This document shows positions 1 to 8,085 of a stretch of 22,580 bases of DNA, in pieces. Each line of letters begins with the position of its first letter. The first letter of the stretch is position 1. Below the pieces are notes generated by a model. That model had not been told where the DNA came from, searched no databases, and saw nothing but the letters and a program-made list of their open reading frames with translations. The position numbers and the translations under genes are program-made. Source of the stretch: DUZB01 sp964407525 (GTDB lineage: Bacteria > Desulfobacterota > DSM-4660 > Desulfatiglandales > Desulfatiglandaceae); the NCBI GenBank assembly GCA_964407525.1, contig CAYOWC010000046.1, positions 1 to 22,580 on the forward strand. Reading direction: 5' to 3'.

Positions 1-83
1 CCATGGAAAAGGAACTTCGGTTCGCTATTCGAGAGGGTGGCCGGACGGTAGGCGCCGGTGTAATCAGTGAGATTATCGAGTAA
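1..83 (+). CDS. tuf: Elongation factor Tu, C-terminal end (partial)
   Basis: Only the last 26 codons are present, read in the frame of the ATG at position 3 and ending at TAA 81-83. The residues RFAIREGGRTVGAG followed by a hydrophobic stretch and IIE are the invariant end of domain III of EF-Tu, the GTPase that delivers aminoacyl-tRNA to the ribosome. The 5' part lies outside the window. The tuf-rpsJ junction is the usual one where the str and S10 blocks are fused, and the stop codon touches an upstream in-frame ATG of rpsJ, so the two are very likely cotranscribed. Confidence 0.95.
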   Translation, partial: MEKELRFAIREGGRTVGAGVISEIIE

Positions 84-94
84 TGGAGAAGGGA

Positions 95-406
95 ATGTTA
101 ACAAACCAGAAGATCCGTATCAGTCTCAAGGCGTACGATCACAAGCTGCTGGATCAGTCTGCCATGGAGATCGTGGAGACTGCCAGGGATACCGGGGCGA
201 GAGTTGCCGGGCCGATTCCGCTTCCTACCGTTATTAATAAATATTGTGTTCTGAGATCGCCCCATGTGAACAAAAAATCAAGGGAGCAGTTTGAAATAAG
301 GACCCATAAGCGGCTGCTGGATATACTGGAACCAACCCAACAGACAGTGGATTCGCTGATGAAACTGGACTTGGCAGCAGGGGTGGATGTGGAAATCAAA
401 CTTTAA
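95..406 (+). CDS. rpsJ: 30S ribosomal protein S10
   Basis: S10 is a protein of the 30S head and, in bacteria, also the NusE antitermination factor. The protein shows the conserved start NQKIRISLKAYDHKLLDQSA, the loop motif GPIPLPT, and the VLRSPHVNKKSREQFE segment. I chose ATG 95 (103 residues, the family length) because GGAGAAGGG at 85-93 is a good ribosome binding site for it. An in-frame ATG at 83 would add four residues and overlap the tuf stop, but that start has no binding site of its own. A 102-nt spacer to rplC follows; I see no clear hairpin in it. Confidence 0.97.
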   Translation: MLTNQKIRISLKAYDHKLLDQSAMEIVETARDTGARVAGPIPLPTVINKYCVLRSPHVNKKSREQFEIRTHKRLLDILEPTQQTVDSLMKLDLAAGVDVEIKL

Positions 407-508
407 GCACATTACTGTTTAAAGCAAATGCCCGTGTGGTCTGTTTCATGCGTTCAGTGTAATCCGGGAATCGGTCAAGGGTGAAAAATAGTTTGGAGCT
501 GAATCGAT

Positions 509-1129
509 ATGGTCAATAAACTGTTTGGCAAAAAAATAGGGATGACGAGGTTTTTTCTGGAAGAGGGAAAAAGTGTTTCTGTGACCGTTCTGGAAGTGGG
601 ACCTTGCGTGGTGATTCAGAAAAAGACGCTGGACAAAGAAGGGTATAGTGCTATCCAGGTAGGATATGGAAAGAAAAAGGAAAGCCGTGTAAATAAACCC
701 CTAAAAGGGCACTTCCAGGTTGCTGGAGAGAAAGTCTTCGAACAACTACAGGAAATCAGGGTCGATGACACTGATTCCTTTGAGCTGGGCCAGGAACTGA
801 ATCCGGACGTTTTTAACATTGGCGAGACTGTGCACGTAAGGGCCATAAGTAAAGGTAGGGGATTTGCCGGTGTTATGAAACGATGGGGATTTGCCGGAGG
901 CAGAAAAACTCACGGCTCGCGTTCTCACCGAGTACCGGGTTCAATTGGCTGTAGTGCTACCCCGGGCAGAGTCATCAAAGGTAGAAAAATGCCGGGAAGG
1001 ATGGGGCAGCAGCGTGTAACGGTGAAGAATCTGAAAGTTGTTGATGTCAGACCTGAAATGGGGGTCATTCTTGTTAATGGACCTGTTCCGGGGGCAATCA
1101 ATAATAGGGTCGAGATCTGTAAGGCTTAG
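509..1129 (+). CDS. rplC: 50S ribosomal protein L3
   Basis: L3 is one of the first proteins to bind 23S rRNA, and its central loop reaches towards the peptidyl-transferase centre. At 206 residues it has normal length. It begins with LFGKKIGMTRFF and carries the diagnostic loop GGRKTHGSRSHRVPGSIG, then GRVIKGRKMPGRMG, around residues 130-165. GGAG at 494-497 precedes the ATG. It lies between rpsJ and rplD as in nearly all bacteria. The spacers on both sides (102 and 73 nt) are long for this operon. Confidence 0.97.
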   Translation: MVNKLFGKKIGMTRFFLEEGKSVSVTVLEVGPCVVIQKKTLDKEGYSAIQVGYGKKKESRVNKPLKGHFQVAGEKVFEQLQEIRVDDTDSFELGQELNPDVFNIGETVHVRAISKGRGFAGVMKRWGFAGGRKTHGSRSHRVPGSIGCSATPGRVIKGRKMPGRMGQQRVTVKNLKVVDVRPEMGVILVNGPVPGAINNRVEICKA

Positions 1130-1202
1130 AGGTTTCTTTTCTTTTTAAGTAGGTTCGATTATTCACAGCAGGTCGAGGACCTTTAACAAATAGAGGCAAA
1201 AC

Positions 1203-1826
1203 ATGGCAGTTGCGGATGTTTATAATCTAAAAAATGAGAAAATCTCCGAAGTGGATTTGCGAGATGATATCTTTTCAGTGCCGGTTAAGGTAGATGTACT
1301 TCACCAGGTTGTGGTAAGCCAGCTTGCAGCGCGTCGATCTGGGAACGCTGTTGTGAAAACGCGCGCTCAAGTGAAAGGCTCCGGCGCCAAATTATGGAGG
1401 CAAAAAGGAACCGGTCGCGCAAGAGCCGGTAATGCTGCTTCTCCAACCCGAAAGGGGGGGGGAGTTGCTTTTGGCCCTTCACAACGGAGTTATAAGAAAA
1501 AGATAAATAAGAAAGTCGGAAAATCTGCCCTATGCATGGCGCTCACCGATAAAATGCAAAATGAGCAGCTTACGGTGGTCGATAGTTTCGACCTTTCGCA
1601 AATTAAAACTAAAGTTTTCGCGGATGCAATGAGCGCGTTTGATGTTAGAGGTGCTTTGATCGTCACTGGACAAAAATCGGAAAACCTTGAAAAATCTTCA
1701 AGAAATGTTCCGCGTATTAAGGTAATGCCGCACGAGGGGATGAATGTGTATGATATACTGAAATACGACCATCTTTTCCTGGAGCAGTCTGCCATCGAAA
1801 AAATAGAGGAGGCCTTGGTTGCGTAG
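1203..1826 (+). CDS. rplD: 50S ribosomal protein L4
   Basis: L4 binds 23S rRNA, and its extended loop lines the nascent-peptide exit tunnel. In E. coli it also represses its own operon; whether it does so here cannot be read from this sequence. The protein has 207 residues and contains the loop signature KGSGAKLWRQKGTGRARAG and GPSQRSYKKKINKKV. The stop codon TAG shares its G with the GTG start of rplW (TAGTG), so the two genes are translationally coupled. Confidence 0.97.
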   Translation: MAVADVYNLKNEKISEVDLRDDIFSVPVKVDVLHQVVVSQLAARRSGNAVVKTRAQVKGSGAKLWRQKGTGRARAGNAASPTRKGGGVAFGPSQRSYKKKINKKVGKSALCMALTDKMQNEQLTVVDSFDLSQIKTKVFADAMSAFDVRGALIVTGQKSENLEKSSRNVPRIKVMPHEGMNVYDILKYDHLFLEQSAIEKIEEALVA

Positions 1827-2113
1827 TGGATATACATCAGGTTATTAGGGAACCACATATCACTGAAAAGGCGAATCTTCAGAAAACCGACACAAACCAG
1901 GTATCCTTTAAGGTACATAAAGGGGCGAACAAAATTGAAATCCGTAATGCGGTAGAAACCCTTTTTAAGGTTAAAGTTCTTGAAGTAAGAACGATGAATG
2001 TGAAAGGGAAAAAGCGCCGGGTTGGTCGGAATATTGGAAGAAAGTCGCATTGGAAAAAGGCAGTGGTTAAACTGGCCGAGGGAAAAAATATTGAATTTTT
2101 CGAAGGAATGTAA
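1826..2113 (+). CDS. rplW: 50S ribosomal protein L23
   Basis: L23 sits at the tunnel exit and docks trigger factor and the signal recognition particle. The 95-residue protein shows the family start VIREPHITEKA and the conserved segments FKVHKGANKIEIRNAVE and VRTMNVKGKKRR. Translation starts at GTG 1826, overlapping the rplD stop by one base. GAGGAGG at 1806-1812, inside rplD, is a rather distant ribosome binding site, so reinitiation after rplD probably matters. Confidence 0.96.
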   Translation: MDIHQVIREPHITEKANLQKTDTNQVSFKVHKGANKIEIRNAVETLFKVKVLEVRTMNVKGKKRRVGRNIGRKSHWKKAVVKLAEGKNIEFFEGM

Positions 2114-2183
2114 TCGATAAGGTATTGAATTGGTTGTTTAATGAATGCTTTATCGACGTAGTTTCTATGAAGTGGAGTAGACC

Positions 2184-3008
2184 ATGGGTATCAAAACAAA
2201 CAAGCCAACCTCTCCGGCGAGAAGATTTCAAACACATTCTACCTTTGAGGAATTAACTACTGACAAACCGGAAAAAAGCCTACTTAAGGCTTTGCGGAAA
2301 AATGGTGGTAGAAACGCCAATGGGCGTTTAACAGCCAGGCATCGCGGGGGCGGACATAAGCGCGCCTACCGGATTATAGATTTCAAAAGGGACAAAGATG
2401 GGATTCCAGCGAAAGTAGCCACGGTTGAGTATGATCCAAATCGGTCTTCAAATATTGCGCTTCTGCACTATATTGATGGAGAAAAGAGGTATATCATCGC
2501 TCCGCACAAACTTTATGTGGGAGATCAGGTGATGTCAGGTGCAGGGTCGGAAATCAGAGTTGGAAATGCACTACCACTTCGAGAGATCCCTCTTGGTACG
2601 CATATCCATAATATCGAACTCAATGCCGGGCATGGGGCGCAATTGTGCAGAAGCGCTGGAAGTTATGGTCAGCTTATGGCAAAAGAAGGGCGATATGCCC
2701 AGATTAAGCTGCCGTCCGGAGAGGTTCGAATGGTTACACTGAATTGTAAATCGACTGTTGGCCAAGTTGGAAATCAGGACCATGAGAACATTTCGATCGG
2801 CAAGGCGGGAAGAAATAGATGGCTAGGAAAAAGACCGCGCGTTAGGGGCGTTGCCATGAATCCGGTTGACCATCCGCATGGTGGTGGTGAAGGAAAATCG
2901 TCCGGTGGTCGGCATCCGGTAACGCCATGGGGAGTTCCAACAAAAGGTTTTAAGACTCGCGTCAAAAAAGCCAGCGATAAACTGATCGTAAAAAGAAGAA
3001 GCAAATAA
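2184..3008 (+). CDS. rplB: 50S ribosomal protein L2
   Basis: L2 is a core protein of the large subunit, needed for subunit joining and for the peptidyl-transferase region. The 274 residues match the family length. The protein contains the RNA-binding segment RHRGGGHKRAYRIIDFKRD and, near the C-terminus, GVAMNPVDHPHGGGEGKSSG with HPHGGG at residues 230-235, which holds the histidine tied to peptidyl-transferase activity. It starts with ATG and sits 70 nt after rplW. The C-terminus is the usual lysine/arginine-rich tail. Confidence 0.98.
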   Translation: MGIKTNKPTSPARRFQTHSTFEELTTDKPEKSLLKALRKNGGRNANGRLTARHRGGGHKRAYRIIDFKRDKDGIPAKVATVEYDPNRSSNIALLHYIDGEKRYIIAPHKLYVGDQVMSGAGSEIRVGNALPLREIPLGTHIHNIELNAGHGAQLCRSAGSYGQLMAKEGRYAQIKLPSGEVRMVTLNCKSTVGQVGNQDHENISIGKAGRNRWLGKRPRVRGVAMNPVDHPHGGGEGKSSGGRHPVTPWGVPTKGFKTRVKKASDKLIVKRRSK

Positions 3009-3046
3009 GGTGAACTGCGTTATATAGATAGACAGGAGGAAGGGCG

Positions 3047-3337
3047 TTGCCGAGATCTTTAAAAAAAGGACCTTTTGTTGACGGGCACTTAGTGAAAAAG
3101 GTAGAACAGACCAGCGGATCCATGAGCAGGAAAATAATTAAAACCTGGTCAAGAAGGTCAACGGTTCTTCCTGAATTTGTAGGTGTTACCTTTGCTGTTC
3201 ATAATGGAAAGAAATTCCTTCCTGTTTTTGTGTCTGAAGATATGGTTGGGCATAAATTGGGCGAATTTTCTCCTACTCGTACATTCTATGGACATGCCGG
3301 GGATAAGAAGAGCAAACTGAAAGGCAAAATGAAGTAG
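3047..3337 (+). CDS. rpsS: 30S ribosomal protein S19
   Basis: S19 lies in the 30S head and with S13 contacts the A-site finger and tRNA region. The 96-residue protein begins PRSLKKGPFVDGHLVKKV and contains KTWSRRSTVLPEFVG, VHNGKKFLPVFV and LGEFSPTRTFYGHAGDKK, all diagnostic. Translation starts at a TTG (3047). AGGAGG at 3034-3039 is a near-perfect ribosome binding site for it, and no nearby ATG would keep the conserved N-terminus. Confidence 0.97.
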   Translation: MPRSLKKGPFVDGHLVKKVEQTSGSMSRKIIKTWSRRSTVLPEFVGVTFAVHNGKKFLPVFVSEDMVGHKLGEFSPTRTFYGHAGDKKSKLKGKMK

Positions 3338-3429
3338 AGCAGTAGGAACGATTGTCTGGCTCTGCATTATAGCGGCCAGTCCTACGGTTTCAACTTAAAT
3401 TAAATTCATGGACAGTATTGAAGAGAAAA

Positions 3430-3762
3430 ATGGAAACAAGGGCTATAGCAAGATTTGTTAGGATTTCCCCCCAAAAGATCAGACTGGTCATTGATCAGGT
3501 AAGGGGAAATAAGGTGGAAGAGGCGTTAAACAAACTTACGTTTGCTCCTCAAAAAGGGGCTCGAATACTGGAAAAGGTGATCAAATCTGCTGTAGCAAAT
3601 GCGCAGGAGAACTCCGGTATGGATGTTGATTCGTTGGTCATCGTTCGAGCCTATGCAGACGAAGGACCTTCACTGAAAAGATGGAGGCCTCGCGCTCTTG
3701 GGCGTGCTACGAGAATTATAAAGAGAACAAGCCACATTACGGTTGTCGTGGACGAAGGCTGA
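3430..3762 (+). CDS. rplV: 50S ribosomal protein L22
   Basis: L22 binds all domains of 23S rRNA, and its beta-hairpin lines the exit tunnel. The protein shows ISPQKIRLVIDQVRGNKVEEA, NSGMDVDSLVIVRAYAD and GPSLKRWRPRALGRA followed by the ITVVV end. From ATG 3430 it has 110 residues, the family standard, with GAAGAG at 3420-3425 as a modest binding site. A TTG at 3418 would add MKRK. I prefer ATG 3430, but the binding site does not settle it. A 92-nt spacer separates it from rpsS. Confidence 0.95.
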   Translation: METRAIARFVRISPQKIRLVIDQVRGNKVEEALNKLTFAPQKGARILEKVIKSAVANAQENSGMDVDSLVIVRAYADEGPSLKRWRPRALGRATRIIKRTSHITVVVDEG

Positions 3763-3814
3763 GCAACCATTGGTTTTTGATAAAGGGCTTTTCTGATCAC
3801 ACTGGAGGTGTATA

Positions 3815-4453
3815 TTGGGACAAAAAGTTCATCCGATAAGTTTTCGGCTGGGAATAACCAAGACTTGGGATTCTAGATGGTTTGCAGGAAAGAATTACAG
3901 CGATTTTGTCCTGGAAGACTATAACATCAGGAAATTTCTTAAGAAGAGAGTAGCCCAGGCTGGTGTATCGAAGATAGAGATCGAAAGGGCTGCCAATAAG
4001 GCCCGGATCCGAATGTATGTGGCGAGACCCGGTATCGTGATAGGGAAAAAAGGGATCGAAATTGAACGGCTCAAAGGCGATCTTGAAAAACTCATCAAAA
4101 GAGAAGTTATTTTAGATATCCAGGAAGTAAGGAAAGCTGAAGTAGATGCGCAACTGGTCGCTGAAAATATTGCCATGCAGTTAGTGAGACGGGTGGCATT
4201 CAGAAGAGCTATGAAAAAGAGTGTTAGTTCCGCTTTGAGATTTGGGGCTCAAGGTATCAAGATATCTTGCAGTGGGCGCTTAGGCGGTGCTGAAATGGCG
4301 AGAAGGGAATGGTACAGGGAAGGCAGAGTTCCACTCCATACACTCAGGGCTGATATTGACTATGGATTTGCTGAAGCGTTCACGACATATGGTGTGATCG
4401 GTGTGAAGGTTATTATATTCAAAGGCGAGATTTTGCCGGAGAAGAACAACTAA
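3815..4453 (+). CDS. rpsC: 30S ribosomal protein S3
   Basis: S3 forms part of the mRNA entry channel of the 30S subunit. The 212-residue protein starts GQKVHPISFRLG. It carries a KH RNA-binding domain with the loop IGKKG (GxxG at residues 77-80) and the C-terminal domain with SCSGRLGGAEMARREWYREGR, followed by PLHTLRADIDYG. Translation starts at TTG 3815 behind GGAGG (3804-3808). Only 16 nt separate it from rplP. Confidence 0.97.
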   Translation: MGQKVHPISFRLGITKTWDSRWFAGKNYSDFVLEDYNIRKFLKKRVAQAGVSKIEIERAANKARIRMYVARPGIVIGKKGIEIERLKGDLEKLIKREVILDIQEVRKAEVDAQLVAENIAMQLVRRVAFRRAMKKSVSSALRFGAQGIKISCSGRLGGAEMARREWYREGRVPLHTLRADIDYGFAEAFTTYGVIGVKVIIFKGEILPEKNN

Positions 4454-4469
4454 GGAAAAGGTACTTTTT

Positions 4470-4880
4470 ATGCTTAGCCCAAAAAAAGTTAAATTCAGGA
4501 AAAAGCAGAAAGGAAGAACCAAGGGCAAGGCCTACAGGGGCAGTTCTCTCGAGTTTGGGGACTATGGATTGCAGGCCCATGAATGCGGCCTTATGACTGC
4601 TCAGCAGATAGAAGCGGCAAGAATTGCCGTAACGCGACATGTCAAGCGTGGCGGAAAGGTGTGGATCAGAGTATTTCCTGATAAACCTATTGGAAAAAAG
4701 CCTTTGGAAACGAGAATGGGGAAGGGTAAAGGTTCCCCTGACAACTGGGTGGCGGTTATTAAGCCGGGTAGAATAATTTATGAGCTGGAAGGTGTCACTG
4801 AGAGTGTTGCCGGAGAGGCTTTTCGTCTTGCAGGGCATAAACTCCCGTTCGCTACTAAATTCATAATGAGGAGAAAGTAG
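4470..4880 (+). CDS. rplP: 50S ribosomal protein L16
   Basis: L16 helps position tRNA at the A and P sites and organises the central protuberance. The 136-residue protein opens with LSPKKVKFRKKQKGR and contains ISTEL-like positions replaced by EFGDYGLQA, then TRHVKRGGKVWIRVFPDKP and RMGKGKGSPDNWVAVIKPG, all characteristic. Start ATG follows an AAGGAAAAGG binding site. The stop lies only 3 nt before the rpmC start, indicating tight coupling. Confidence 0.97.
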   Translation: MLSPKKVKFRKKQKGRTKGKAYRGSSLEFGDYGLQAHECGLMTAQQIEAARIAVTRHVKRGGKVWIRVFPDKPIGKKPLETRMGKGKGSPDNWVAVIKPGRIIYELEGVTESVAGEAFRLAGHKLPFATKFIMRRK

Positions 4881-4883
4881 TTT

Positions 4884-5087
4884 ATGAAGGCCAATGAATT
4901 AAGGGATTTGAGCGTGGAGGAATTGAAAGAAAAAGAACAGGAATCAGGGCGTGAACTGTTCAATCTCAGGTTTCAGAAGGCTGCGGGGCAGCTAGGAAAT
5001 ACAGCCATGATCCCTAAGACAAAGAAACATTTGGCCCGAATAAAGACCGTCCTCAGGGAAAAAAATATCTCAGGGGCCAGGCTATAG
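4884..5087 (+). CDS. rpmC: 50S ribosomal protein L29
   Basis: L29 is a small two-helix protein next to L23 at the tunnel exit. The 67 residues show the family pattern: ELRDLSVEELKEKEQE in helix 1, LFNLRFQKAAGQLGNT in the turn, and KKHLARIKTVLREK in helix 2. It starts at ATG, 3 nt after the rplP stop; GAGGAGAAAG at the end of rplP serves as its ribosome binding site. Confidence 0.96.
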   Translation: MKANELRDLSVEELKEKEQESGRELFNLRFQKAAGQLGNTAMIPKTKKHLARIKTVLREKNISGARL

Positions 5088-5099
5088 AATGAGGTAGTG

Positions 5100-5363
5100 A
5101 TGACAGAACGTGGACTTAAAAGAAAGCTGGTCGGCACCGTCGTAAGTAACCGTATGGACAAGACAATCGTTGTCCTCGTCGAGCGATTGACTAAACATCC
5201 AACGTACGGAAAATACGTGCGAAAACGGTCAAAGCATATGGCCCATGATCCCCGAAATTCGTGTGAGATTGGGGACAAGGTCAAAATTATTGAAAGCAGA
5301 CCTTTCAGTAAGCGGAAAAGATGGCAAATTGTTGAAATACTAGATAAGAGTTACGTTGACTAA
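5100..5363 (+). CDS. rpsQ: 30S ribosomal protein S17
   Basis: S17 is a primary 16S rRNA-binding OB-fold protein of the 30S body. The protein shows LVGTVVSNRMDKTIVVLVER, then HPTYGKYVRKRSKHMAHD and GDKVKIIESRPFSKRKRW, the standard S17 signatures. Two starts are possible, GTG 5097 and ATG 5100. GAGG at 5091-5094 is too close to the GTG and fits ATG 5100 better, giving 87 residues. Confidence 0.96.
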   Translation: MTERGLKRKLVGTVVSNRMDKTIVVLVERLTKHPTYGKYVRKRSKHMAHDPRNSCEIGDKVKIIESRPFSKRKRWQIVEILDKSYVD

Positions 5364-5396
5364 TCGTCCAGTGGATGGATTCATCGGGGTTGACTA

Positions 5397-5765
5397 ATGA
5401 TACAGACAGAAACCAGATTAAGGGTGGCGGACAATTCCGGGGCCAAACAGGTAGCTTGTATTAAGGTGCTGGGGGGATCCAAGAGAAGGTACGCTGGTGT
5501 TGGAGATATAATCGTTGTTGCCGTGAAAGAGGCCATGCCTAATTCCAAGGTAAAAAAGGGCGATGTTGCAAAGGCAGTTATTGTCAGAACCGCTAAAGAA
5601 ATCAGGCGTGCGGATGGCTCACATATTAAATTTGACGATAATTCAGCGGTTTTGATTAACCAGCAAAGTGAACCCATCGGGACTAGGATATTTGGTCCTG
5701 TGGCCAGGGAATTGAGGGCAAAGAAATTTATGAAAATTATTTCCTTAGCCCCAGAAGTACTCTGA
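5397..5765 (+). CDS. rplN: 50S ribosomal protein L14
   Basis: L14 is a beta-barrel protein of the 50S interface that touches helix 44 of 16S rRNA. At 122 residues it has exactly the usual length, with IQTETRLRVADNSGAKQVAC, then GDIIVVAVKEAMPN and the closing FGPVARELRAKKFMKIISLAPEVL. It is the first gene of the spc block; a 33-nt spacer from rpsQ shows no terminator, so the S10 and spc blocks are probably one transcript. Confidence 0.98.
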   Translation: MIQTETRLRVADNSGAKQVACIKVLGGSKRRYAGVGDIIVVAVKEAMPNSKVKKGDVAKAVIVRTAKEIRRADGSHIKFDDNSAVLINQQSEPIGTRIFGPVARELRAKKFMKIISLAPEVL

Positions 5766-5821
5766 AACTAAGACAACTGTCATGTTTTGAAACAGAGATG
5801 TTCTAAGCAGGGAGCAATAAA

Positions 5822-6151
5822 GTGAGGAAGAAACATCCCTTAATAAGGAAAGACGACAAAGTCGTTGTTATTTCCGGAAAAGAAACCGGAAAAATTGGAA
5901 CGGTTCTGAAAGTCGATGCCGAGAAACAGCGTGTGATTGTCGAAAAAGTGAATGTCGTAAAAAAACATGCAAAGCCAAGTGCACAGAATGCCCAGGGAGG
6001 CATCATCGAAAAAGAGGCCTCTATACATATTTCAAATATTATGATTGTGTGTAATAAGTGCACGGATCCGACACGGATCGGAATGCGACAACTCGAAGAT
6101 GGATCTAAGGTTCGCGTATGCATGAAATGTAAGGAGCCGATGGATGGTTGA
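5822..6151 (+). CDS. rplX: 50S ribosomal protein L24 with four-Cys ribbon
   Basis: L24 initiates 50S assembly. The 109-residue protein carries the KOW segment (about residues 11-38, DDKVVVISGKETGKIGTVLK) and a C-terminal half with CNKCTDPTRIGMRQLEDGS followed by KVRVCMKC. C77, C80, C100 and C103 form two CxxC pairs that look like a zinc ribbon. Translation starts at GTG 5822 after GGGAG. The next 105 nt up to rplE hold no gene and no obvious terminator. Confidence 0.96.
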   Translation: MRKKHPLIRKDDKVVVISGKETGKIGTVLKVDAEKQRVIVEKVNVVKKHAKPSAQNAQGGIIEKEASIHISNIMIVCNKCTDPTRIGMRQLEDGSKVRVCMKCKEPMDG

Positions 6152-6256
6152 TGTCTGTTGTATGTATCGTTGCCCGTATGGTGGGTCGCGACAAGGACAG
6201 AAGCAGTTCAATTACCAACCTGAAGAGATATGTGGTTTATCTTTAAGGAGGAATCG

Positions 6257-6796
6257 TTGTCTCAACTGAAAGAAAAATATCAAACTGAAATTGTCCCCGC
6301 TATGATGGAGACATTCGAATATCAAACCATCATGGCTGTCCCACGGATTGAAAAGGTCGTACTAAATATGGGCTTGGGGGAAGCTATTCAAAACATTAAG
6401 ATTCTCGATGCTGCGGTGAAGGAACTCAGTATGATTGCCGGTCAAAAGGCATTAATTACCAAAGCTAAAAAATCGATTGCCGGTTTTAAGTTGAGGCAGG
6501 GTATGCCCATTGGATGCATGGTAACCTTGCGTCGTCAAAAAATGTATGATTTTCTTGATAAGCTGTTTAATGCTGCCTTAGCCAGAGTAAGAGACTTCAG
6601 GGGACTTTCGAATAAGGCTTTTGATGGTAGGGGAAATTGCAGTATAGGTGTGAAGGAATTCATCGTTTTCCCTGAAATCGACTATGACAAGGTGGAAAAA
6701 ATGAAGGGGATGAATATCTCTATCGTGACATCCGCCAGAACCGACGCTGAAGGGCTGTTCTTGTTAAAAGAATTGGGTATGCCATTTCGTAATTAG
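6257..6796 (+). CDS. rplE: 50S ribosomal protein L5
   Basis: L5 binds 5S rRNA in the central protuberance and contacts the P-site tRNA. Signatures are VPRIEKVVLNMGLGEA, the KAKKSIAGFKLRQGMPIGC segment, GRGNCSIGVKEFIVFPEIDY and the end SARTDAEGLFLLKELGMPF. I start it at TTG 6257, which lies 5 nt after a perfect AAGGAGG (6245-6251) and gives the family length of 179 residues. The upstream in-frame ATG at 6230 would add nine unconserved residues (MWFIFKEES) and bury the ribosome binding site. Confidence 0.96.
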   Translation: MSQLKEKYQTEIVPAMMETFEYQTIMAVPRIEKVVLNMGLGEAIQNIKILDAAVKELSMIAGQKALITKAKKSIAGFKLRQGMPIGCMVTLRRQKMYDFLDKLFNAALARVRDFRGLSNKAFDGRGNCSIGVKEFIVFPEIDYDKVEKMKGMNISIVTSARTDAEGLFLLKELGMPFRN

Positions 6797-6823
6797 GCTT
6801 TTTAGGAAGAGAGGGAGGTTGTT

Positions 6824-7009
6824 TTGGCAAGGACGTCGCTGATCGTGAAGGCTAAGAGGAAACAGAAGTTTTCAACCCGGCAGTACAATAGGTGCCCTAT
6901 CTGTGGCCGAAGCAGGGCATATCTCCGGAAATTCGGATTGTGCCGGATATGCTTTCGAACCCTTGCGTCGAGAGGTGAGATTCCCGGCGTTGTGAAGTCG
7001 AGTTGGTAA
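6824..7009 (+). CDS. rpsN: 30S ribosomal protein S14, zinc-binding (type Z)
   Basis: S14 belongs to the 30S head, next to S3 and S10. This is the short 61-residue form with a zinc site made of CPIC (C24, C27) and CRIC (C40, C43), and the closing segment FRTLASRGEIPGVVKSSW. The longer zinc-free type of about 101 residues, as in E. coli, is not seen here. Translation starts at TTG 6824 with GGGAGG at 6813-6818. Confidence 0.97.
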   Translation: MARTSLIVKAKRKQKFSTRQYNRCPICGRSRAYLRKFGLCRICFRTLASRGEIPGVVKSSW

Positions 7010-7076
7010 GCATAATAGTTCAAAATAACGTTCTGAGAATGACTGCTGCAAAAAGAATGTGGAGGACAGGCAGATA

Positions 7077-7475
7077 ATGACGATGACAGATCCAATAGCG
7101 GACATGCTGACGAGGGTAAGAAACGCCCTTAGAGCTTCACATGAACTGGTTAATATTCCAAGTTCAAAACTGAAGATAAACATCGCCAAGGTCCTTAAGT
7201 CCGAGGGATATATAAGGAACTTTAGACTGATTTCTGATGGTCAGCGTAAATTTATTCGTGTTTTTCTGAAATATGATAAAGACGGTGATCCCGTGATTGA
7301 AGGAATCAAACGAATAAGTAAACCGGGCTGCAGGACCTATGCAGCCTCTGACAAGATCCCCAATGTCTTGAATGGATATGGGATTGGAATCATATCTACG
7401 TCTAAAGGACTTATGTCGGATCGTGAGGCGAGGAAAAGAAATATTGGCGGCGAAATCCTCTGCTTTGTTTGGTAG
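7077..7475 (+). CDS. rpsH: 30S ribosomal protein S8
   Basis: S8 is a primary 16S rRNA-binding protein and, in E. coli, the repressor of the spc operon. The protein begins MTMTDPIADMLTRVRNA and ends with SKGLMSDREARKRNIGGEIL plus the aromatic CFVW tail, both diagnostic. ATG 7077 gives 132 residues, the family length, with ACAGG and the stronger GGAGG (7061-7065) upstream. A GTG at 7059 would add six unconserved residues and overlap that binding site. Confidence 0.95.
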   Translation: MTMTDPIADMLTRVRNALRASHELVNIPSSKLKINIAKVLKSEGYIRNFRLISDGQRKFIRVFLKYDKDGDPVIEGIKRISKPGCRTYAASDKIPNVLNGYGIGIISTSKGLMSDREARKRNIGGEILCFVW

Positions 7476-7516
7476 CTGGTTTTGAATAAAGGGTTTTAAG
7501 ATTCTGGAGGTTTTGA

Positions 7517-8056
7517 ATGTCACGCATAGGCAAAAAGCCTATCCCGATTCCTAAGGGTGTGGAGATTAAAATTAGCGACGGTTTGGTTAGTATTAAGGGG
7601 CCAAAGGGAAATATAAGTCGCATTATCCACCCAAAGGTTACAATTAAAGTGGGTGGGGAAAATGTGCTGGTGTCTGTCGAAGATGGATCCAGAGAAGCAA
7701 GAGCTTTGCACGGCTTGTATGGTGCGCTAGTGTCTAACATGGTATCGGGCGTAATTAAGGAATTTGAAAAAGTACTTGAGATCGTTGGGGTAGGATATAG
7801 AGCAGAGATGAAAGGCCGGTCGATTGTCTTCAATTTAGGGTTTTCTCATCCGATTAATTTTGAACTTCCTGATGGAATCAACGCAGCCATAGACAAGAGC
7901 AAAATAACTTTATTAGGAATTGACAAAGAGCTTTTGGGCCTCACTGCCGCTAAGATCCGCGGCCTCAGACCACCTGAGCCATACAAAGGTAAGGGCATTC
8001 GGTATTCAGACGAACATATTCGGAAAAAGGCTGGAAAGACAGGCGCAAAGGTATAA
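7517..8056 (+). CDS. rplF: 50S ribosomal protein L6
   Basis: L6 lies at the base of the stalk near the sarcin-ricin loop and the factor-binding site. The 179-residue protein starts SRIGKKPIPIPKGVEI, shows the two-repeat architecture with GYRAEMKGRSIVFNLGFSHP in the middle, and ends with LRPPEPYKGKGIRYSDE followed by RKAGKTGAK-like residues (KKAGKTGAKV). TGGAGG a few bases before the ATG supports the start. Length and signatures are normal. Confidence 0.97.
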   Translation: MSRIGKKPIPIPKGVEIKISDGLVSIKGPKGNISRIIHPKVTIKVGGENVLVSVEDGSREARALHGLYGALVSNMVSGVIKEFEKVLEIVGVGYRAEMKGRSIVFNLGFSHPINFELPDGINAAIDKSKITLLGIDKELLGLTAAKIRGLRPPEPYKGKGIRYSDEHIRKKAGKTGAKV

Positions 8057-8085
8057 CAAATGACGGTGTTTGAGGGGTTGTCGGC

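Noticed and set aside
1490..2050. 186-codon frame on the - strand across rplD and rplW
   Set aside because: It is antisense to two clearly conserved ribosomal genes and has no motif of its own.
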